A stretch of DNA of 39,198 nucleotides, taken from Actinomyces succiniciruminis. GTDB taxonomy: Bacteria > Actinomycetota > Actinomycetes > Actinomycetales > Actinomycetaceae. Shown here piece after piece: positions 6,188 through 14,352 of this stretch (the stretch's first letter is position 1; each line of letters starts with the position of its first letter). The notes under the pieces were generated by a model. The model searched no databases and was not told where the DNA came from. It saw only the letters and a program-made list of their open reading frames with translations. The position numbers were made by a program, and so were the translations under genes. Where the stretch lies: contig NZ_LK995479.1 of assembly GCF_900002405.1 (NCBI RefSeq), positions 1-39,198 on the forward strand, in the 5' to 3' direction.

Positions 6188-6894
6188 TGGTGTGGTTCGC
6201 AGATGACCATCTACATCCCCGGCGTGACAACGCGACTCGGGGTGATTACCCGTCGCAGGAGGCCGAACGGCTTTACGAGGCTGCCGAGGCTCTGCGTATG
6301 GAGACTGGGATTGACGCTGCTGCAGGTCTGCTACGGACGGCGGCGGACCTCCTAGACACGGTGACGCTGGAAGAGGCCCTGCCGGCCGTCGTGGATGCAG
6401 CATCAGACCATGTGCGCCGAGCCGTCGTCGTTCTTGATCGGCTTCACCCAAGCCGGGATTCCTCCTTCGGGGAGGACGAAGGTGATGTCTCCGCGCGTGG
6501 TGGGCAGGGTGAAGACGCCGCCGAAGAATCCTCCGAAATGCCGAGCGAGGTCTTTCGCTGTATCCACCTTGGCTCGTGTGGTCTTAGCGCCCTGTTCGAC
6601 GATGAACTTCTCCCCGAGCACGTGGACCTCGTACTTCATGTCTCCTCCTCGGTAGGTGGTGCCGACGCGCGTGTTGCGCCGGCGGGTAGTGGTGCCTTGG
6701 AGCCTACCGAGGAGGCCCCGGTCCCAGGCCGGGAAGAGAGAGCCGCCTCCTCGGCGAGCGGTGACGTGGCGGCTGAGGGCCTGGCGTCATCGCGGGGTAA
6801 TGGGGATGAGGCCGCCGAGGAGGTGCCCCCGTCGCACGGCCGGTCTGACTCCTGCCGGTCGTGCGGCGGGTGTGGGGGAGTGGTGCCGCGATGA
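6187..6894 (+). CDS. Early protein of unknown function, partly overlaid by an antisense gene
   Basis: No family is recognised. The start ATG overlaps the upstream TGA and is preceded by GAGGAGG. Residues 1-80 look like a normal helical protein (LYEAAEALRMETG, LLRTAADLLDT). Residues about 75-150 show poorer codon use and lie opposite a better-looking minus-strand gene (6403-6639). The remainder is low-complexity acidic, ending in a Cys-rich SCRSCGGCGG tail whose stop overlaps the next ATG. The middle of the product may not be under selection. The whole could be an older gene invaded by an antisense gene. Confidence 0.5.
   Translation: MVWFADDHLHPRRDNATRGDYPSQEAERLYEAAEALRMETGIDAAAGLLRTAADLLDTVTLEEALPAVVDAASDHVRRAVVVLDRLHPSRDSSFGEDEGDVSARGGQGEDAAEESSEMPSEVFRCIHLGSCGLSALFDDELLPEHVDLVLHVSSSVGGADARVAPAGSGALEPTEEAPVPGREERAASSASGDVAAEGLASSRGNGDEAAEEVPPSHGRSDSCRSCGGCGGVVPR
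6403..6639 (-). CDS. Antisense-nested 78-aa protein
   Basis: Not recognised. This small protein runs opposite the early operon, wholly inside the plus-strand gene. It looks genuine: ATG preceded by GAGGAGG at ideal spacing, strongly biased codons with G/C third positions, and a mixed-polarity sequence (MKYEVHVLGEKFIVEQG, LARHFGGFFGGVFTLP) typical of a small folded beta-rich protein. No transmembrane segment or metal motif is seen. The ribosome-binding site is one arm of a 13-bp inverted repeat, so translation is probably blocked on long read-through transcripts. It may be a lysogenically expressed accessory gene. Confidence 0.65.
   Translation of the reverse strand: MKYEVHVLGEKFIVEQGAKTTRAKVDTAKDLARHFGGFFGGVFTLPTTRGDITFVLPEGGIPAWVKPIKNDDGSAHMV
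6644..6715 (-). repeat. Inverted repeat covering the antisense gene's ribosome-binding site
   Basis: CCTCCTCGGTAGG at 6644-6656 is the exact reverse complement of 6703-6715; the loop is 46 nt. On the minus-strand transcript the downstream arm contains the GAGGAGG of the 78-aa gene, so pairing would sequester it. A transcript starting within the loop would lack the upstream arm and stay translatable. On the plus strand the pair lies inside a coding region. Confidence 0.65.
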
Positions 6895-7238
6895 GGCCGC
6901 TGCTGACTGTCGAGGACGTCGCGGAGATCCTGCGTGTGACTCCGGAGGTTGTGCGGGATTACGCGCAGGACGGGCTGATCCGTCACCGCAAGCTGCGGGA
7001 CTCCAAGCGTTCCCCACTGCGCTTCCGTGAGGAGGACGTGGAGGAGTACCTGGCCCGCCAGGAGGTCCGCCCCGTGTGGGATCGCCCGGCCGACGACGGC
7101 GCCTCTGCCGTGTCCGTGCCGGTGCGGTCGCATGGGCCGATGGGCCAGTCCGCACGGTCGGCTGCTCGCCGGCGGTCCGCCCGGGCGGCGCAAGCGAAAG
7201 AAATGGCCGCCAGCAACGTGACTGCCGGCGGCCGGTGA
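6891..7238 (+). CDS. Excisionase/MerR-like DNA-binding protein
   Basis: This 115-aa protein begins with a winged-helix HTH_17-type domain (residues 1-58: LLTVEDVAEILRVTPEVVRDYAQDGLI, then PLRFREEDVEEYLARQE). The family includes phage excisionases (Xis) and MerR-like regulators. The rest is basic and Ala/Arg-rich, suitable for DNA contact. The ATG overlaps the preceding TGA. As the only clear Xis-type protein in the element it is the best candidate for controlling excision direction, although it lies 5 kb from int. Confidence 0.7.
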   Translation: MRPLLTVEDVAEILRVTPEVVRDYAQDGLIRHRKLRDSKRSPLRFREEDVEEYLARQEVRPVWDRPADDGASAVSVPVRSHGPMGQSARSAARRRSARAAQAKEMAASNVTAGGR

Positions 7239-7262
7239 GCCAAGCAAGCGAAAGGAAAACCG

Positions 7263-7391
7263 ATGGCTCGAACCCAATCTTACAAGGCCCGCCACAAGGC
7301 GGAAAGACGTCGTGTGCTCGACGTCGTGCGCGGCCTGCTTCGCCTGGCCGGCGCTGGTGACAAGACCGCTGAGGAGGTGACGGTGCGATGA
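7263..7391 (+). CDS. 42-aa basic small protein
   Basis: Not recognised. A 42-codon gene starts with ATG 7 bases after GAAAGGAA and ends in TGA overlapping the next ATG (ATGA), the same coupling as its neighbours. The product (MARTQSYKARHKAERRRVLD...) is very basic at the N-terminus and helical after that. It could bind nucleic acid. Confidence 0.6.
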   Translation: MARTQSYKARHKAERRRVLDVVRGLLRLAGAGDKTAEEVTVR

Positions 7392-7993
7392 GTGCGCATC
7401 GGAGGATTACTGCTGGGACCGTGGCGCTGACGGCTGGCGTGGTCGTGGGCTGTGTGCAGGCGTGGCTGGCCGTGTCGGGGCGGGCGCCGGCGTTGTCTGG
7501 CCTGTCGCTGCTGGCCCTGGGCCTGGGCGGTGTGGGTGCGTGGCTGATGCTCACATCCTGTGACGTGGCGGTGGTGCCTGAGCTGGATGCGGAGTTGGCG
7601 GCTGTGGACGCTGAGGTGTCTGCCGGCCCCAGCACCGCCGACGCCGACGGCGACGGCGAGGATGCGGGGGACGTGCTGGCGCAGGCGGCCCGGATCGTGG
7701 ATGGTGTGGTGGCCGGTGAGGCTGAGACGGTCGTGGATCGGATCCATGGTCAGCCGCACACGCACCTGCACATGGTGCTGTCCCCTGAGGATGGCCCGGG
7801 TGGTGAGGATCCGGAGATGCTGTGTGAGCTGACGGCTCCTCGCGGTGCGATGGGGTGGGCTGTCGGCGCGCTGGCTCAGCTGATGCACGACCCGCACCAC
7901 GTGCGCGGCATCCTGGAGCACCTCGCCTCTGGCGGGGATGCCTCGGCTGCGAGCCTCCTGGAGTCCCTCACCTCTGATGGGGGTGAGTGGTGA
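7388..7993 (+). CDS. Membrane protein with two N-terminal helices
   Basis: The 201-aa product has two hydrophobic segments (about 9-29 and 36-56) followed by an acidic soluble domain with a GQPHTHLHMVLSPEDG histidine cluster around residue 120 and a helical end. No known family is recognised. It belongs to the early operon through ATGA and TGATG overlaps on both sides. It might act at the host membrane early in infection. Confidence 0.75.
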   Translation: MSAHRRITAGTVALTAGVVVGCVQAWLAVSGRAPALSGLSLLALGLGGVGAWLMLTSCDVAVVPELDAELAAVDAEVSAGPSTADADGDGEDAGDVLAQAARIVDGVVAGEAETVVDRIHGQPHTHLHMVLSPEDGPGGEDPEMLCELTAPRGAMGWAVGALAQLMHDPHHVRGILEHLASGGDASAASLLESLTSDGGEW

Positions 7994-8559
7994 TGGGGGC
8001 GCAGGTGCAGCAGCGGCTGGACTGGTCGCATGGGCCGATCCCCTGCGCGGGCTGTGAGCGTCCAATGCGGCCTGTTGGCCGGGCTGCTGACGATCCGCGC
8101 TGGTCGGGGACGGTCGCTCACTCGGGCCATGGCATGTGCTACCACTGCCGGAGGAGGGCGCAGGCGGCGGAGGCCGCCGCGGTCGCGGCCCCGGACGTGG
8201 AGGATGTGGTGCCGCCGCGGCCGGCCGCGCCGTCGCTGCGGCGCCTGGCCGGCCTGGAGGCCGATGCCATGGTGGCGTCACCCTCGCTCGGCCGGGAGGT
8301 CACGTGGCCGTGGCGGATGCTGCCGGGCGGCATGAGCATGGTGCAGCAGGAGCTGGAGTGCCTGGCGGACCTGGCGGACCAGCTGCGCCGTGAGGGCCTG
8401 GTGGCCATGTCGAGGCCGCGCCGGAGTGTGCAGCACGGGGTGGGCGCAACGATCCTCCTGACCCTGACCGTGCGGCCGGCCACGCCGGAGGAGGCGAGGG
8501 TACTGGGGCATGAGCCTCGCCCCGCCCAGGCCGCCCAGGCCAGCGAGGTGGCGGCATGA
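7993..8559 (+). CDS. Zinc-ribbon early protein
   Basis: The 188-aa product has a four-cysteine pattern, CAGC near residue 18 and CYHC near residue 50, consistent with a treble-clef or zinc-ribbon fold. A second part (about 90-165) is a mixed alpha/beta region without recognisable motifs. The chosen ATG overlaps the upstream TGA (TGATG). It is a typical actinophage early protein of unknown role, possibly nucleic-acid binding. Confidence 0.75.
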   Translation: MGAQVQQRLDWSHGPIPCAGCERPMRPVGRAADDPRWSGTVAHSGHGMCYHCRRRAQAAEAAAVAAPDVEDVVPPRPAAPSLRRLAGLEADAMVASPSLGREVTWPWRMLPGGMSMVQQELECLADLADQLRREGLVAMSRPRRSVQHGVGATILLTLTVRPATPEEARVLGHEPRPAQAAQASEVAA

Positions 8560-8906
8560 CTTACAAGGTTCGTCTGGAGCGGCGGCTGCCGCGGCCTGTC
8601 GAGGTGCCCTGCGATTATGGGCGGCTGACCCGTATGCGCGCGACACATGTCATCGTCAACGCGTCCGATCAGTGGTCCGGCAGTCTGCTCTACGTCACGG
8701 TATCCGGGCCGGGGATCCGAAAGGACGGCTCCACCGCCAAGGGAGACGCGTACGCGTATGTCTCAGGGGCCGGAGCCCCCGAACGGAACGTCACTCAGGG
8801 AATGCTCGGGGACGATAACTGGCAGATCGTCATCGAGACGCGGGCCGCGGTCGAAGCTGCTATGCACGCCATCGTCGCCGTCGACGCGGGTGGTGATGAG
8901 TCGTGA
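8556..8906 (+). CDS. Early protein of unknown function
   Basis: Not recognised. This 116-aa protein has alternating hydrophobic strands (HVIVNASDQWSGSLLYVTVSGPG) and a C-terminal helix. ATG overlaps the stop of the preceding gene (ATGA), and its own TGA overlaps the GTG of the DUF4326 gene, so it is firmly part of the operon. Confidence 0.7.
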   Translation: MTYKVRLERRLPRPVEVPCDYGRLTRMRATHVIVNASDQWSGSLLYVTVSGPGIRKDGSTAKGDAYAYVSGAGAPERNVTQGMLGDDNWQIVIETRAAVEAAMHAIVAVDAGGDES

Positions 8907-9364
8907 GCCCGCGGCGGATTCAGCGGCGGCGCACCCGCGGGTGGCGGATGCCCGACGGCGTTGTCTACGTCGGCCGCGGCAGTCGGTGGGGCAATCAATT
9001 CATTGTGGGGCGGACCTACATGTTTTCCACGTTCGGCCGGGCGTTGGAGCACATCGGCTTCCACCAGCAGATCGGTCCTCGGCCGTTCACTCCCACCTCC
9101 CGTGCTGACGTCGTGGAGATGTACCTGGCCTGGTTTCAAGGCAACCTGGTAGTACCTCTCTACGAGCCGTACTCCCGGACCATCCCGCGCCAGGAGAATA
9201 TCCAGGCGGACCTGATGGGGCGTGATCTGGCGTGCTGGTGCCCGCTGGACGAGCCGTGCCACGCGGACGTGCTGCTGGCCCTGGCTGCCGGCAAGCCCCT
9301 GTACTCCATGACGCTGGCGGATCTGTCCCCGGTCGTGGAGCCCGAGGGCGGGATGCTCCTATGA
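8903..9364 (+). CDS. DUF4326 domain protein
   Basis: The 153-aa sequence has the DUF4326 signature: YVGRGSRWGNQF near residue 22, then LMGRDLACWCPLDEPCHADVLL near residue 103, containing CWC-x5-C-H. The family occurs widely in phages and has no established biochemical role; conserved Cys and His suggest metal binding. GTG is used as start because it overlaps the previous TGA (GTGA). Expression should be early. Confidence 0.85.
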   Translation: MSPRRIQRRRTRGWRMPDGVVYVGRGSRWGNQFIVGRTYMFSTFGRALEHIGFHQQIGPRPFTPTSRADVVEMYLAWFQGNLVVPLYEPYSRTIPRQENIQADLMGRDLACWCPLDEPCHADVLLALAAGKPLYSMTLADLSPVVEPEGGMLL

Positions 9365-9663
9365 CTGCTACCACGACGGTTAGTGCTCGTGATCTGGCGG
9401 GTCTGATCCCCGCCGGCGCGTCGTCCGCGCCGGTGCCGGACAGCGTGGCGTATGAGCTGCTGGAGCGGCTGGCCGCTGCCGGTGGCCCGGCCACGTGCGC
9501 GCACGGACACGAGTGGTCTGTCGCGACCGCCAGGGTGCGGGTGCGGCGCCGGCTCGGGCGTGGCATCACCCTGGAGCGTGACTGCCGGGTGTGCAAGCAC
9601 GAGGCGTACCGCGAGGCCCGCCGCCACACCCGCCACCAGATGAAGGGCGGGCGGCTGACATGA
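9361..9663 (+). CDS. Small zinc-finger protein
   Basis: The 100-aa product has a C-x-H-x-H motif (CAHGHEW) and CRVC about 30 residues later, followed by a basic helix (KHEAYREARRHTRHQ). This resembles the Cys/His cores found in small HNH-like or zinc-ribbon phage proteins, but the HNH catalytic pattern is not complete. The ATG overlaps the preceding stop (ATGA). Confidence 0.75.
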   Translation: MTATTTVSARDLAGLIPAGASSAPVPDSVAYELLERLAAAGGPATCAHGHEWSVATARVRVRRRLGRGITLERDCRVCKHEAYREARRHTRHQMKGGRLT

Positions 9664-10280
9664 GGACTGTCTCTGATCTCGCGCGGCTGTGGGACGACGC
9701 CATGACTCAGGTCTCGCCCGACTACTGGAAGTGGCCCAACCACGACAATCCGGCCGCATACCTGTCCCGTGTGGCCGCGTCGGACGCGATCGGTGCGGGC
9801 CTGCTGGTCGCCCACCACGGGGCGCTGCGCTCCGCCTACGCGCCGGGTATCGCCGAGTACCTGTCCCGGGTGATCGCCCTGGGCAGCGTGCTGGGGACGG
9901 TCGGTATGCGCTACGGGGGCGTGCGCGTGAGGGTGGCCCGGGACCGGATCACGCAGGTGGCCGCCGTCATCAGCGAGTGGCGCGCACTGGACGCCGACAC
10001 CGACACCGAGGAGCGCTTAGACGTCGCTGTCGGCCTGGGCACGGGGTCGGACCTGTGGTGGTCCAGCCTGCTCGACCAGCACGCCCGCCCCCTGTGGGTG
10101 ACCGCCTGCGCCCAGGCGCCGCGTGAGGCCGCGATCTTGTCTGCCGCCACGGCCCTGTGCTGGCTGTCAGACCTCTACCGGGCGGGCCGTGTCGCCAGGC
10201 ACCCGGTCTCCGGCGTCTACCTCACCGTGCACGAGCTGGCCGCCTACAAGCGCGACCGCCACCACCAGACCGTCAACTAG
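9660..10280 (+). CDS. Early protein of unknown function
   Basis: Not recognised. The 206-aa product is predicted mostly helical, with Trp/Tyr-rich stretches (DYWKWPNHDNPAAYLSRVAAS) and no metal or nucleotide motif. ATG overlaps the previous TGA. A 13-base gap then separates it from the next gene. Confidence 0.7.
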   Translation: MRTVSDLARLWDDAMTQVSPDYWKWPNHDNPAAYLSRVAASDAIGAGLLVAHHGALRSAYAPGIAEYLSRVIALGSVLGTVGMRYGGVRVRVARDRITQVAAVISEWRALDADTDTEERLDVAVGLGTGSDLWWSSLLDQHARPLWVTACAQAPREAAILSAATALCWLSDLYRAGRVARHPVSGVYLTVHELAAYKRDRHHQTVN

Positions 10281-10293
10281 GAGCCCGTCAACC

Positions 10294-10641
10294 ATGACCA
10301 CCACGCCTACCCCCACACCCGCCCCCGAACTGGAGCTGCTGGTGCTGGCCTCCCCGGCCCTGCCGATGATCCACCTGGGCCGGCCCGGTCCCTTACAGCC
10401 ACTCGTGGGGATCGCATACCGGGAGGTGTTCTACCTGTGCTCCCCTGAGTGTGCACTCCCGTACGTGGCCGAGGCCGTCTTCCCGGCGTCCCCGGAGCGC
10501 ATCACCGAGGCGCTGGCGGACGCCCGGATGTGCCGGGCCTGCGCCCAGGCCCACGCCCGCCTGACCAACACGGCGTTAATGCCGGACGGGCAGGGGACCG
10601 GCTCGCTACTTGCGCTACTCGACCAGGAGGACCCGTCATGA
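10294..10641 (+). CDS. Cysteine-motif early protein
   Basis: The 115-aa product has CSPEC and CRAC pairs about 40 residues apart (around residues 49 and 88), a possible zinc site, after a Thr/Pro-rich leader. AGGAG lies about 10 bases before the ATG. Its TGA overlaps the ATG of the clamp-like gene. Function is unknown. Confidence 0.7.
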   Translation: MTTTPTPTPAPELELLVLASPALPMIHLGRPGPLQPLVGIAYREVFYLCSPECALPYVAEAVFPASPERITEALADARMCRACAQAHARLTNTALMPDGQGTGSLLALLDQEDPS

Positions 10642-11594
10642 CCGCTACTGCTACGCCCGCCCCGCTGGGGGTGATGCTGCATGCGACCTGCGACATGGAC
10701 ACGCTGCTGGAGGCGCTGGCTGCGGTGGTCCCGCACGTGGGGTCGGATAAGGCCGGGCCGGGCTGTGAGCGGCTCCGGCTGGTGCTCGACGTCGAGGCGA
10801 TGCGCCTGTGCCTGCTGGCTACGGACTCCGAGTCCGCGATCATGGCGTCGGTGCCGCTGGAGGACGCTGACGACGCCGTCGTGATCGACGACGACGACGG
10901 GCCTGGCGTCCGTGTGGTCGACCGGGTGGACCTGGACCTGTCCGCCGGCGCGGCTAAGACCATCTTCGCCGTCTTCAAGCGGGTGGCTGGTGAGACGGTG
11001 CGGCTGGATGTGCCAGCCGACGGCAGGAGCGTCCAGGTCACCGACACCTCGGGGATGCTGGTGGGTCGGACGGTGCGCGTGGCCGCGATGGGCGAGTGGG
11101 GGCCCGTGGACGATGAGCAGCGTGTGGACGCTGCCGCCCTGATCGCCCACACCTGCGCGGCCCCGCTGGCTCTGCAGACCACGTGCAGCCTGCTGCCCAA
11201 GACACTGGCGCGCTGGTCTCCCACCGCTAAGGCGCTCGGGGTGCTGCCGCTGCGGGTCACCGCCGGCGGTATGGGCCTGGTCGCCTACGGGGACCTGGCT
11301 GACGCCGACAACCTGGTGGTGCTCGGCTGCCTACGCATCCACGGCACCGTAGATGCGGTGCCCGCATCCGAGGCGGCCTACGACGGCCCCGCCACCGCGG
11401 TCCTGATGGATCTGCTGCTGGACGGCTCCCCGGTCGGTGGTGAGGCCACCGAGGAGGTCTCTCACGCCATGGTGACGGAGCTGTCGGCGTGGCTGCACGA
11501 GCAGGACGACACCGACACCGACACTGACGGCGGCGGTGAGCCCGACGGCGACGGCGACGACGGCGACCCCAACGATGGTGGTGACGCGGCATGA
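10638..11594 (+). CDS. Sliding-clamp (DnaN)-like protein, tentative
   Basis: The 318-aa product resembles DNA polymerase III beta clamps in general layout: LLEALAAVVPHV near the start, a strand pattern such as RLRLVLDVEAMRLCLLATDSE, and repeated alpha/beta units to residue 285. An Asp-rich tail follows. Family clamps are about 370-390 aa, so this one is short. No sequence motif is diagnostic, so the call rests on overall pattern and on neighbours RusA, SSB and a replication initiator. If correct it would tether polymerase or other clamp-binding enzymes to phage DNA. Confidence 0.45.
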   Translation: MTATATPAPLGVMLHATCDMDTLLEALAAVVPHVGSDKAGPGCERLRLVLDVEAMRLCLLATDSESAIMASVPLEDADDAVVIDDDDGPGVRVVDRVDLDLSAGAAKTIFAVFKRVAGETVRLDVPADGRSVQVTDTSGMLVGRTVRVAAMGEWGPVDDEQRVDAAALIAHTCAAPLALQTTCSLLPKTLARWSPTAKALGVLPLRVTAGGMGLVAYGDLADADNLVVLGCLRIHGTVDAVPASEAAYDGPATAVLMDLLLDGSPVGGEATEEVSHAMVTELSAWLHEQDDTDTDTDGGGEPDGDGDDGDPNDGGDAA

Positions 11595-11842
11595 GGATCC
11601 ACGTCACTGTCACCCCGGATCTCGGCCCGGCCTGGGAGATCACCGCGACCGCCCCGCCCGAGCAGCCCATGGCGTCGTCGGCGTCGGACACGGTGGCCGC
11701 GATCCACCGCGAGCAGGACACGGCCGCCGCCATCCTGACCGAGATCGCCGCCTACGCCCGCGACTACGTCAGCCCTCGCACCCCAGCCGGCGCACCAGAC
11801 GTCACCTACCAGATGCACTACGTCCGCGGGGGTGACGCGTGA
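11591..11842 (+). CDS. Small early protein
   Basis: Not recognised. This 83-aa protein starts with a beta-like segment (MRIHVTVTPDLG), followed by a helix (SDTVAAIHREQDTAAAILTEIAAY). ATG overlaps the preceding TGA, and its own TGA overlaps the redoxin ATG (TGATG). Confidence 0.7.
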   Translation: MRIHVTVTPDLGPAWEITATAPPEQPMASSASDTVAAIHREQDTAAAILTEIAAYARDYVSPRTPAGAPDVTYQMHYVRGGDA

Positions 11843-12153
11843 TGGGCACCTGCGACACCCGCGCCCCATGGCTGGACGTCTACACACTCCCATCCTGCCC
11901 ACAGTGCGAGCAGACCCTCCGACTCCTCGACCACCTGGGCGCACGCCACCGCGCACGCCCACTCGCCGACCACCCCGACGCCCAAGCGCTCGCGGCTGAG
12001 CGTCACGTGGCGAGTGCGCCGGTGGTGGTGGCTATGAGCCCGGTTGGGCTGGTGGCGGGCGTGTGGGGTGGCCACCGCCCGGATCTGATCCGCCGTCATT
12101 TGGACGAGTACGCGCCGAGCGTGTGGGACGAGACCGAGGAGACCGCATCATGA
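11842..12153 (+). CDS. NrdH/glutaredoxin-like redoxin
   Basis: The 103-aa product has a thioredoxin-fold active site, LPSCPQCEQTLRLLDHLG, with the CPQC motif near residue 20, a SAPVVV cis-proline segment near residue 58 and a helical end (GGHRPDLIRRHLDEYA), as in NrdH-type glutaredoxins. Such phage proteins commonly supply electrons to ribonucleotide reductase or act as general reductants. No reductase gene is in this window, so a host partner is assumed. Confidence 0.85.
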   Translation: MGTCDTRAPWLDVYTLPSCPQCEQTLRLLDHLGARHRARPLADHPDAQALAAERHVASAPVVVAMSPVGLVAGVWGGHRPDLIRRHLDEYAPSVWDETEETAS

Positions 12154-12659
12154 CCGCCACCGCTACTACTACTGCGCCGCCGACGGTGTCGTTCGCCGTC
12201 GAGGGCGTCCCGGAGACGGAGGGCTCGACGAGGGCGTTCCCCACGCGCTCGGGTGGTGTGCGGGTGACTCACACCAAGCAGTCCGCGCTGGAGGGGTGGC
12301 GTGCCCGGGTACGGGCGGCCTCGCTGGCGGCTGCCGTGCAGGCGCGCTGGCCGCTCGGCTACGACGGCCCGGTGGAGGTCCGGGCCACGTTCTACCTGCC
12401 CCGCCCGGCGCGGCCCAGGTTCGCCGTGCCGGCGGTAAAGCCGGACCTGGACAAGCTCGAGCGCGCGGTCGGTGACGCCCTGGCCGAGGTGCGTCGCGGC
12501 GGCTACGTCGCGCAGCGGGGCATGCTGCGGGAGGACTCCCGCATCGTCCGCTGGCAATCGGCCAAGGAATACGTCGACGGCGAGGCCGTCGTCTCGCCTG
12601 GCGCCGCAATCGCAGTTCTACCAATCACCGAGGAGACCCCCCATGGAACATCCGCTTGA
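12150..12659 (+). CDS. rusA: RusA-type Holliday junction resolvase
   Basis: The 169-aa product shows the RusA pattern: an N-terminal strand region, then KPDLDKLERAVGDAL around residue 98, with the acidic residues that bind metal, then GMLREDSRIVRWQSAKEYV. RusA homodimers cut four-way junctions symmetrically, resolving recombination and replication intermediates before packaging. The ATG overlaps the previous TGA. A Thr/Ala-rich leader of about 12 residues precedes the domain. Confidence 0.88.
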   Translation: MTATATTTAPPTVSFAVEGVPETEGSTRAFPTRSGGVRVTHTKQSALEGWRARVRAASLAAAVQARWPLGYDGPVEVRATFYLPRPARPRFAVPAVKPDLDKLERAVGDALAEVRRGGYVAQRGMLREDSRIVRWQSAKEYVDGEAVVSPGAAIAVLPITEETPHGTSA

Positions 12660-13128
12660 CCGCGTTCTAGCTGCTCTACCCCTCGAACCGCTGAGCGTGC
12701 GGCTGCCGCTAAACCTTGTCGAACTCACGCAGAAGGTCGGGGCGCTCGCCTGGGCGAGCTTGGGGCGCCCGGATGTCAGCTTCCCCCAGCCGAGCGATTC
12801 GTGGGGGCGTGCCCTGATGTGTAATCGCCTGCTCAACATCACCCGCTACTGCTGTGCCTGGGCCGGCGTGGCTGATCCGGTGGAGGCGATGCGGGAGGAG
12901 TACGACCGGGCGTGTGTCCTTCACCCGGGCATGACCCTGGACAGTCCGGAGCCGACCGACGCCCAGCGTTTCGCGGCCGTGGTGGAGGAACTGGGCGAGG
13001 TTGCCCGCGCCACCACCTACGACGCCCAGACCGACCGCGGCCACGCCGGCGACCGCGACACCGAGCTGATCCAGCTCGGCGCCCTGGCCGCCGCCTGGGC
13101 AACCCGCTACACCACCGAGGAGTCATGA
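12643..13128 (+). CDS. MazG-like nucleotide pyrophosphohydrolase, tentative
   Basis: The 161-aa product contains RFAAVVEELGEVARAT (about residue 108) and, 20 residues later, DTELIQLGALAAAWATRY, resembling the EExxE and ExxD helices of all-alpha NTP pyrophosphohydrolases such as MazG. These enzymes hydrolyse NTPs or (p)ppGpp-like nucleotides. AGGAGA precedes the ATG. The gene overlaps the 3' end of rusA by 17 bases. Confidence 0.6.
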   Translation: MEHPLDRVLAALPLEPLSVRLPLNLVELTQKVGALAWASLGRPDVSFPQPSDSWGRALMCNRLLNITRYCCAWAGVADPVEAMREEYDRACVLHPGMTLDSPEPTDAQRFAAVVEELGEVARATTYDAQTDRGHAGDRDTELIQLGALAAAWATRYTTEES

Positions 13129-13673
13129 CCATGACCGACACAATCGCCATCCGGCCGATCGCCGCCGTCGAGCTAGAGCCGGGGATGCATGTCCGGCACC
13201 AGGGCGAGTCCCGGGAGATCCGATTGGTGGATATCGACACCGGGGTGTACGTCGTCGTCCAGTTTGCCGACGGTGACGGTATCGCGTACCCGGCCGAGAC
13301 CATGGTCGACGTCGTCGTCCCCGAGCCCGCGCAGGAGCCAGCGTGGCCGACATCGCCGGCTATCCGCATCCTCGACGGCCACCAGGACCACCGGGACATC
13401 GGCGGCATGGTCGCCCTGCGCAGCAGCATGTACGCCTACCACCTGTTCTCCGGCGGGAGCGACGCCGGCTACATCTTCAGGGATTCCGCAGATGACGAGA
13501 TCGAGACGTGGGAGGACTTGTCCGTCGTGCCGACGGAGGCCGTGCGGACGCTCAGCAGGCGGCTCTCTGAGCTTGACATCGCCTCGCCGCTCAGCCGTGA
13601 CGCAGCCATAGCCCGCGTCGTCGACGCCGCCGAGTCTCTCGCCCTGGTCGCCGACTCCGGGGAGGAGGACTGA
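13125..13673 (+). CDS. Early protein of unknown function
   Basis: Not recognised. The 182-aa product begins with a beta-rich part ([39 protein letters not shown]) resembling a small SH3-like barrel, followed by a helical C-terminal region. Two ATGs, at 13125 and 13131, are possible; the first overlaps the preceding TGA. The stop overlaps the SSB start. Confidence 0.7.
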   Translation: MTMTDTIAIRPIAAVELEPGMHVRHQGESREIRLVDIDTGVYVVVQFADGDGIAYPAETMVDVVVPEPAQEPAWPTSPAIRILDGHQDHRDIGGMVALRSSMYAYHLFSGGSDAGYIFRDSADDEIETWEDLSVVPTEAVRTLSRRLSELDIASPLSRDAAIARVVDAAESLALVADSGEED

Positions 13674-14182
13674 TGGCTGGGGACACGGTTATCACGCTGA
13701 TCGGCAACCTCACGTCGGATCCGGAGTTGCGGTTCACGCCGTCGGGGGCGGCGGTCGCCTCCTTCACCATCGCCTCCACCCCGCGCAGCTTCAACCGCCA
13801 GTCGGGCCAGTGGGAGGACGGGGAGACCCTGTTCATGCGTTCCTCCTGCTGGCGAGAGCTGGCGGAGAACGTGGCCGAGTCTCTGACCAAGGGCACCCGC
13901 GTGATCGCGACCGGCCGCCTACGCCAGCGCTCCTACACCACCCGCGACGGACAGGACCGCACCGTGGTGGAGCTGCAGGTGGACGAGATCGGCCCCTCAC
14001 TCCGATACGCCACCGCCCAGATCACCCGCAACGCCCCGCGCGGCCAACAGCAGGGCGGCCAGCAGGCCGGCCAGCCCCAGCAGCAGCCGGCCCAGCAACC
14101 CACCAGCCCGCCAGCGGGGGACGACCCCTGGGGCGTCGGCCAGAACGCCGACACAAGCTTCGGCGACGAGCCCCCGTTCTGA
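13673..14182 (+). CDS. ssb: Single-stranded DNA-binding protein
   Basis: This 169-aa SSB has an OB fold (1-115) with conserved [43 protein letters not shown] and [16 protein letters not shown] Gln/Gly/Pro-rich linker follows, and the acidic tip DEPPF recruits partner proteins in known bacterial SSBs. It coats ssDNA during phage replication and recombination and fits the adjacent RusA and replication genes. The ATG overlaps the upstream stop. Length matches bacterial SSBs. Confidence 0.95.
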   Translation: MAGDTVITLIGNLTSDPELRFTPSGAAVASFTIASTPRSFNRQSGQWEDGETLFMRSSCWRELAENVAESLTKGTRVIATGRLRQRSYTTRDGQDRTVVELQVDEIGPSLRYATAQITRNAPRGQQQGGQQAGQPQQQPAQQPTSPPAGDDPWGVGQNADTSFGDEPPF

Positions 14183-14199
14183 CACGAAAGGACACGACA

Positions 14200-14352
14200 A
14201 TGACAGACCTACAACCGCCCGAGCCCACCAGCCAAGGCCCCGCCTACGTCGTCGGCCGGATCATCGGCTACCTCATCCTCACCGGCCTCGGCGCACTCCT
14301 CCTGTCCGCGCTCGCGGCCCTGACCATCGTCATCTGGAGGGCCGTCCTATGA
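14200..14352 (+). CDS. 50-aa single-pass membrane protein
   Basis: GAAAGGA precedes the ATG by about 7 bases. The product has a short polar N-terminus and one hydrophobic helix (VVGRIIGYLILTGLGALLLSALAALTIVIW, about residues 17-46). Its TGA overlaps the next ATG (ATGA). Function unknown. Confidence 0.7.
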   Translation: MTDLQPPEPTSQGPAYVVGRIIGYLILTGLGALLLSALAALTIVIWRAVL

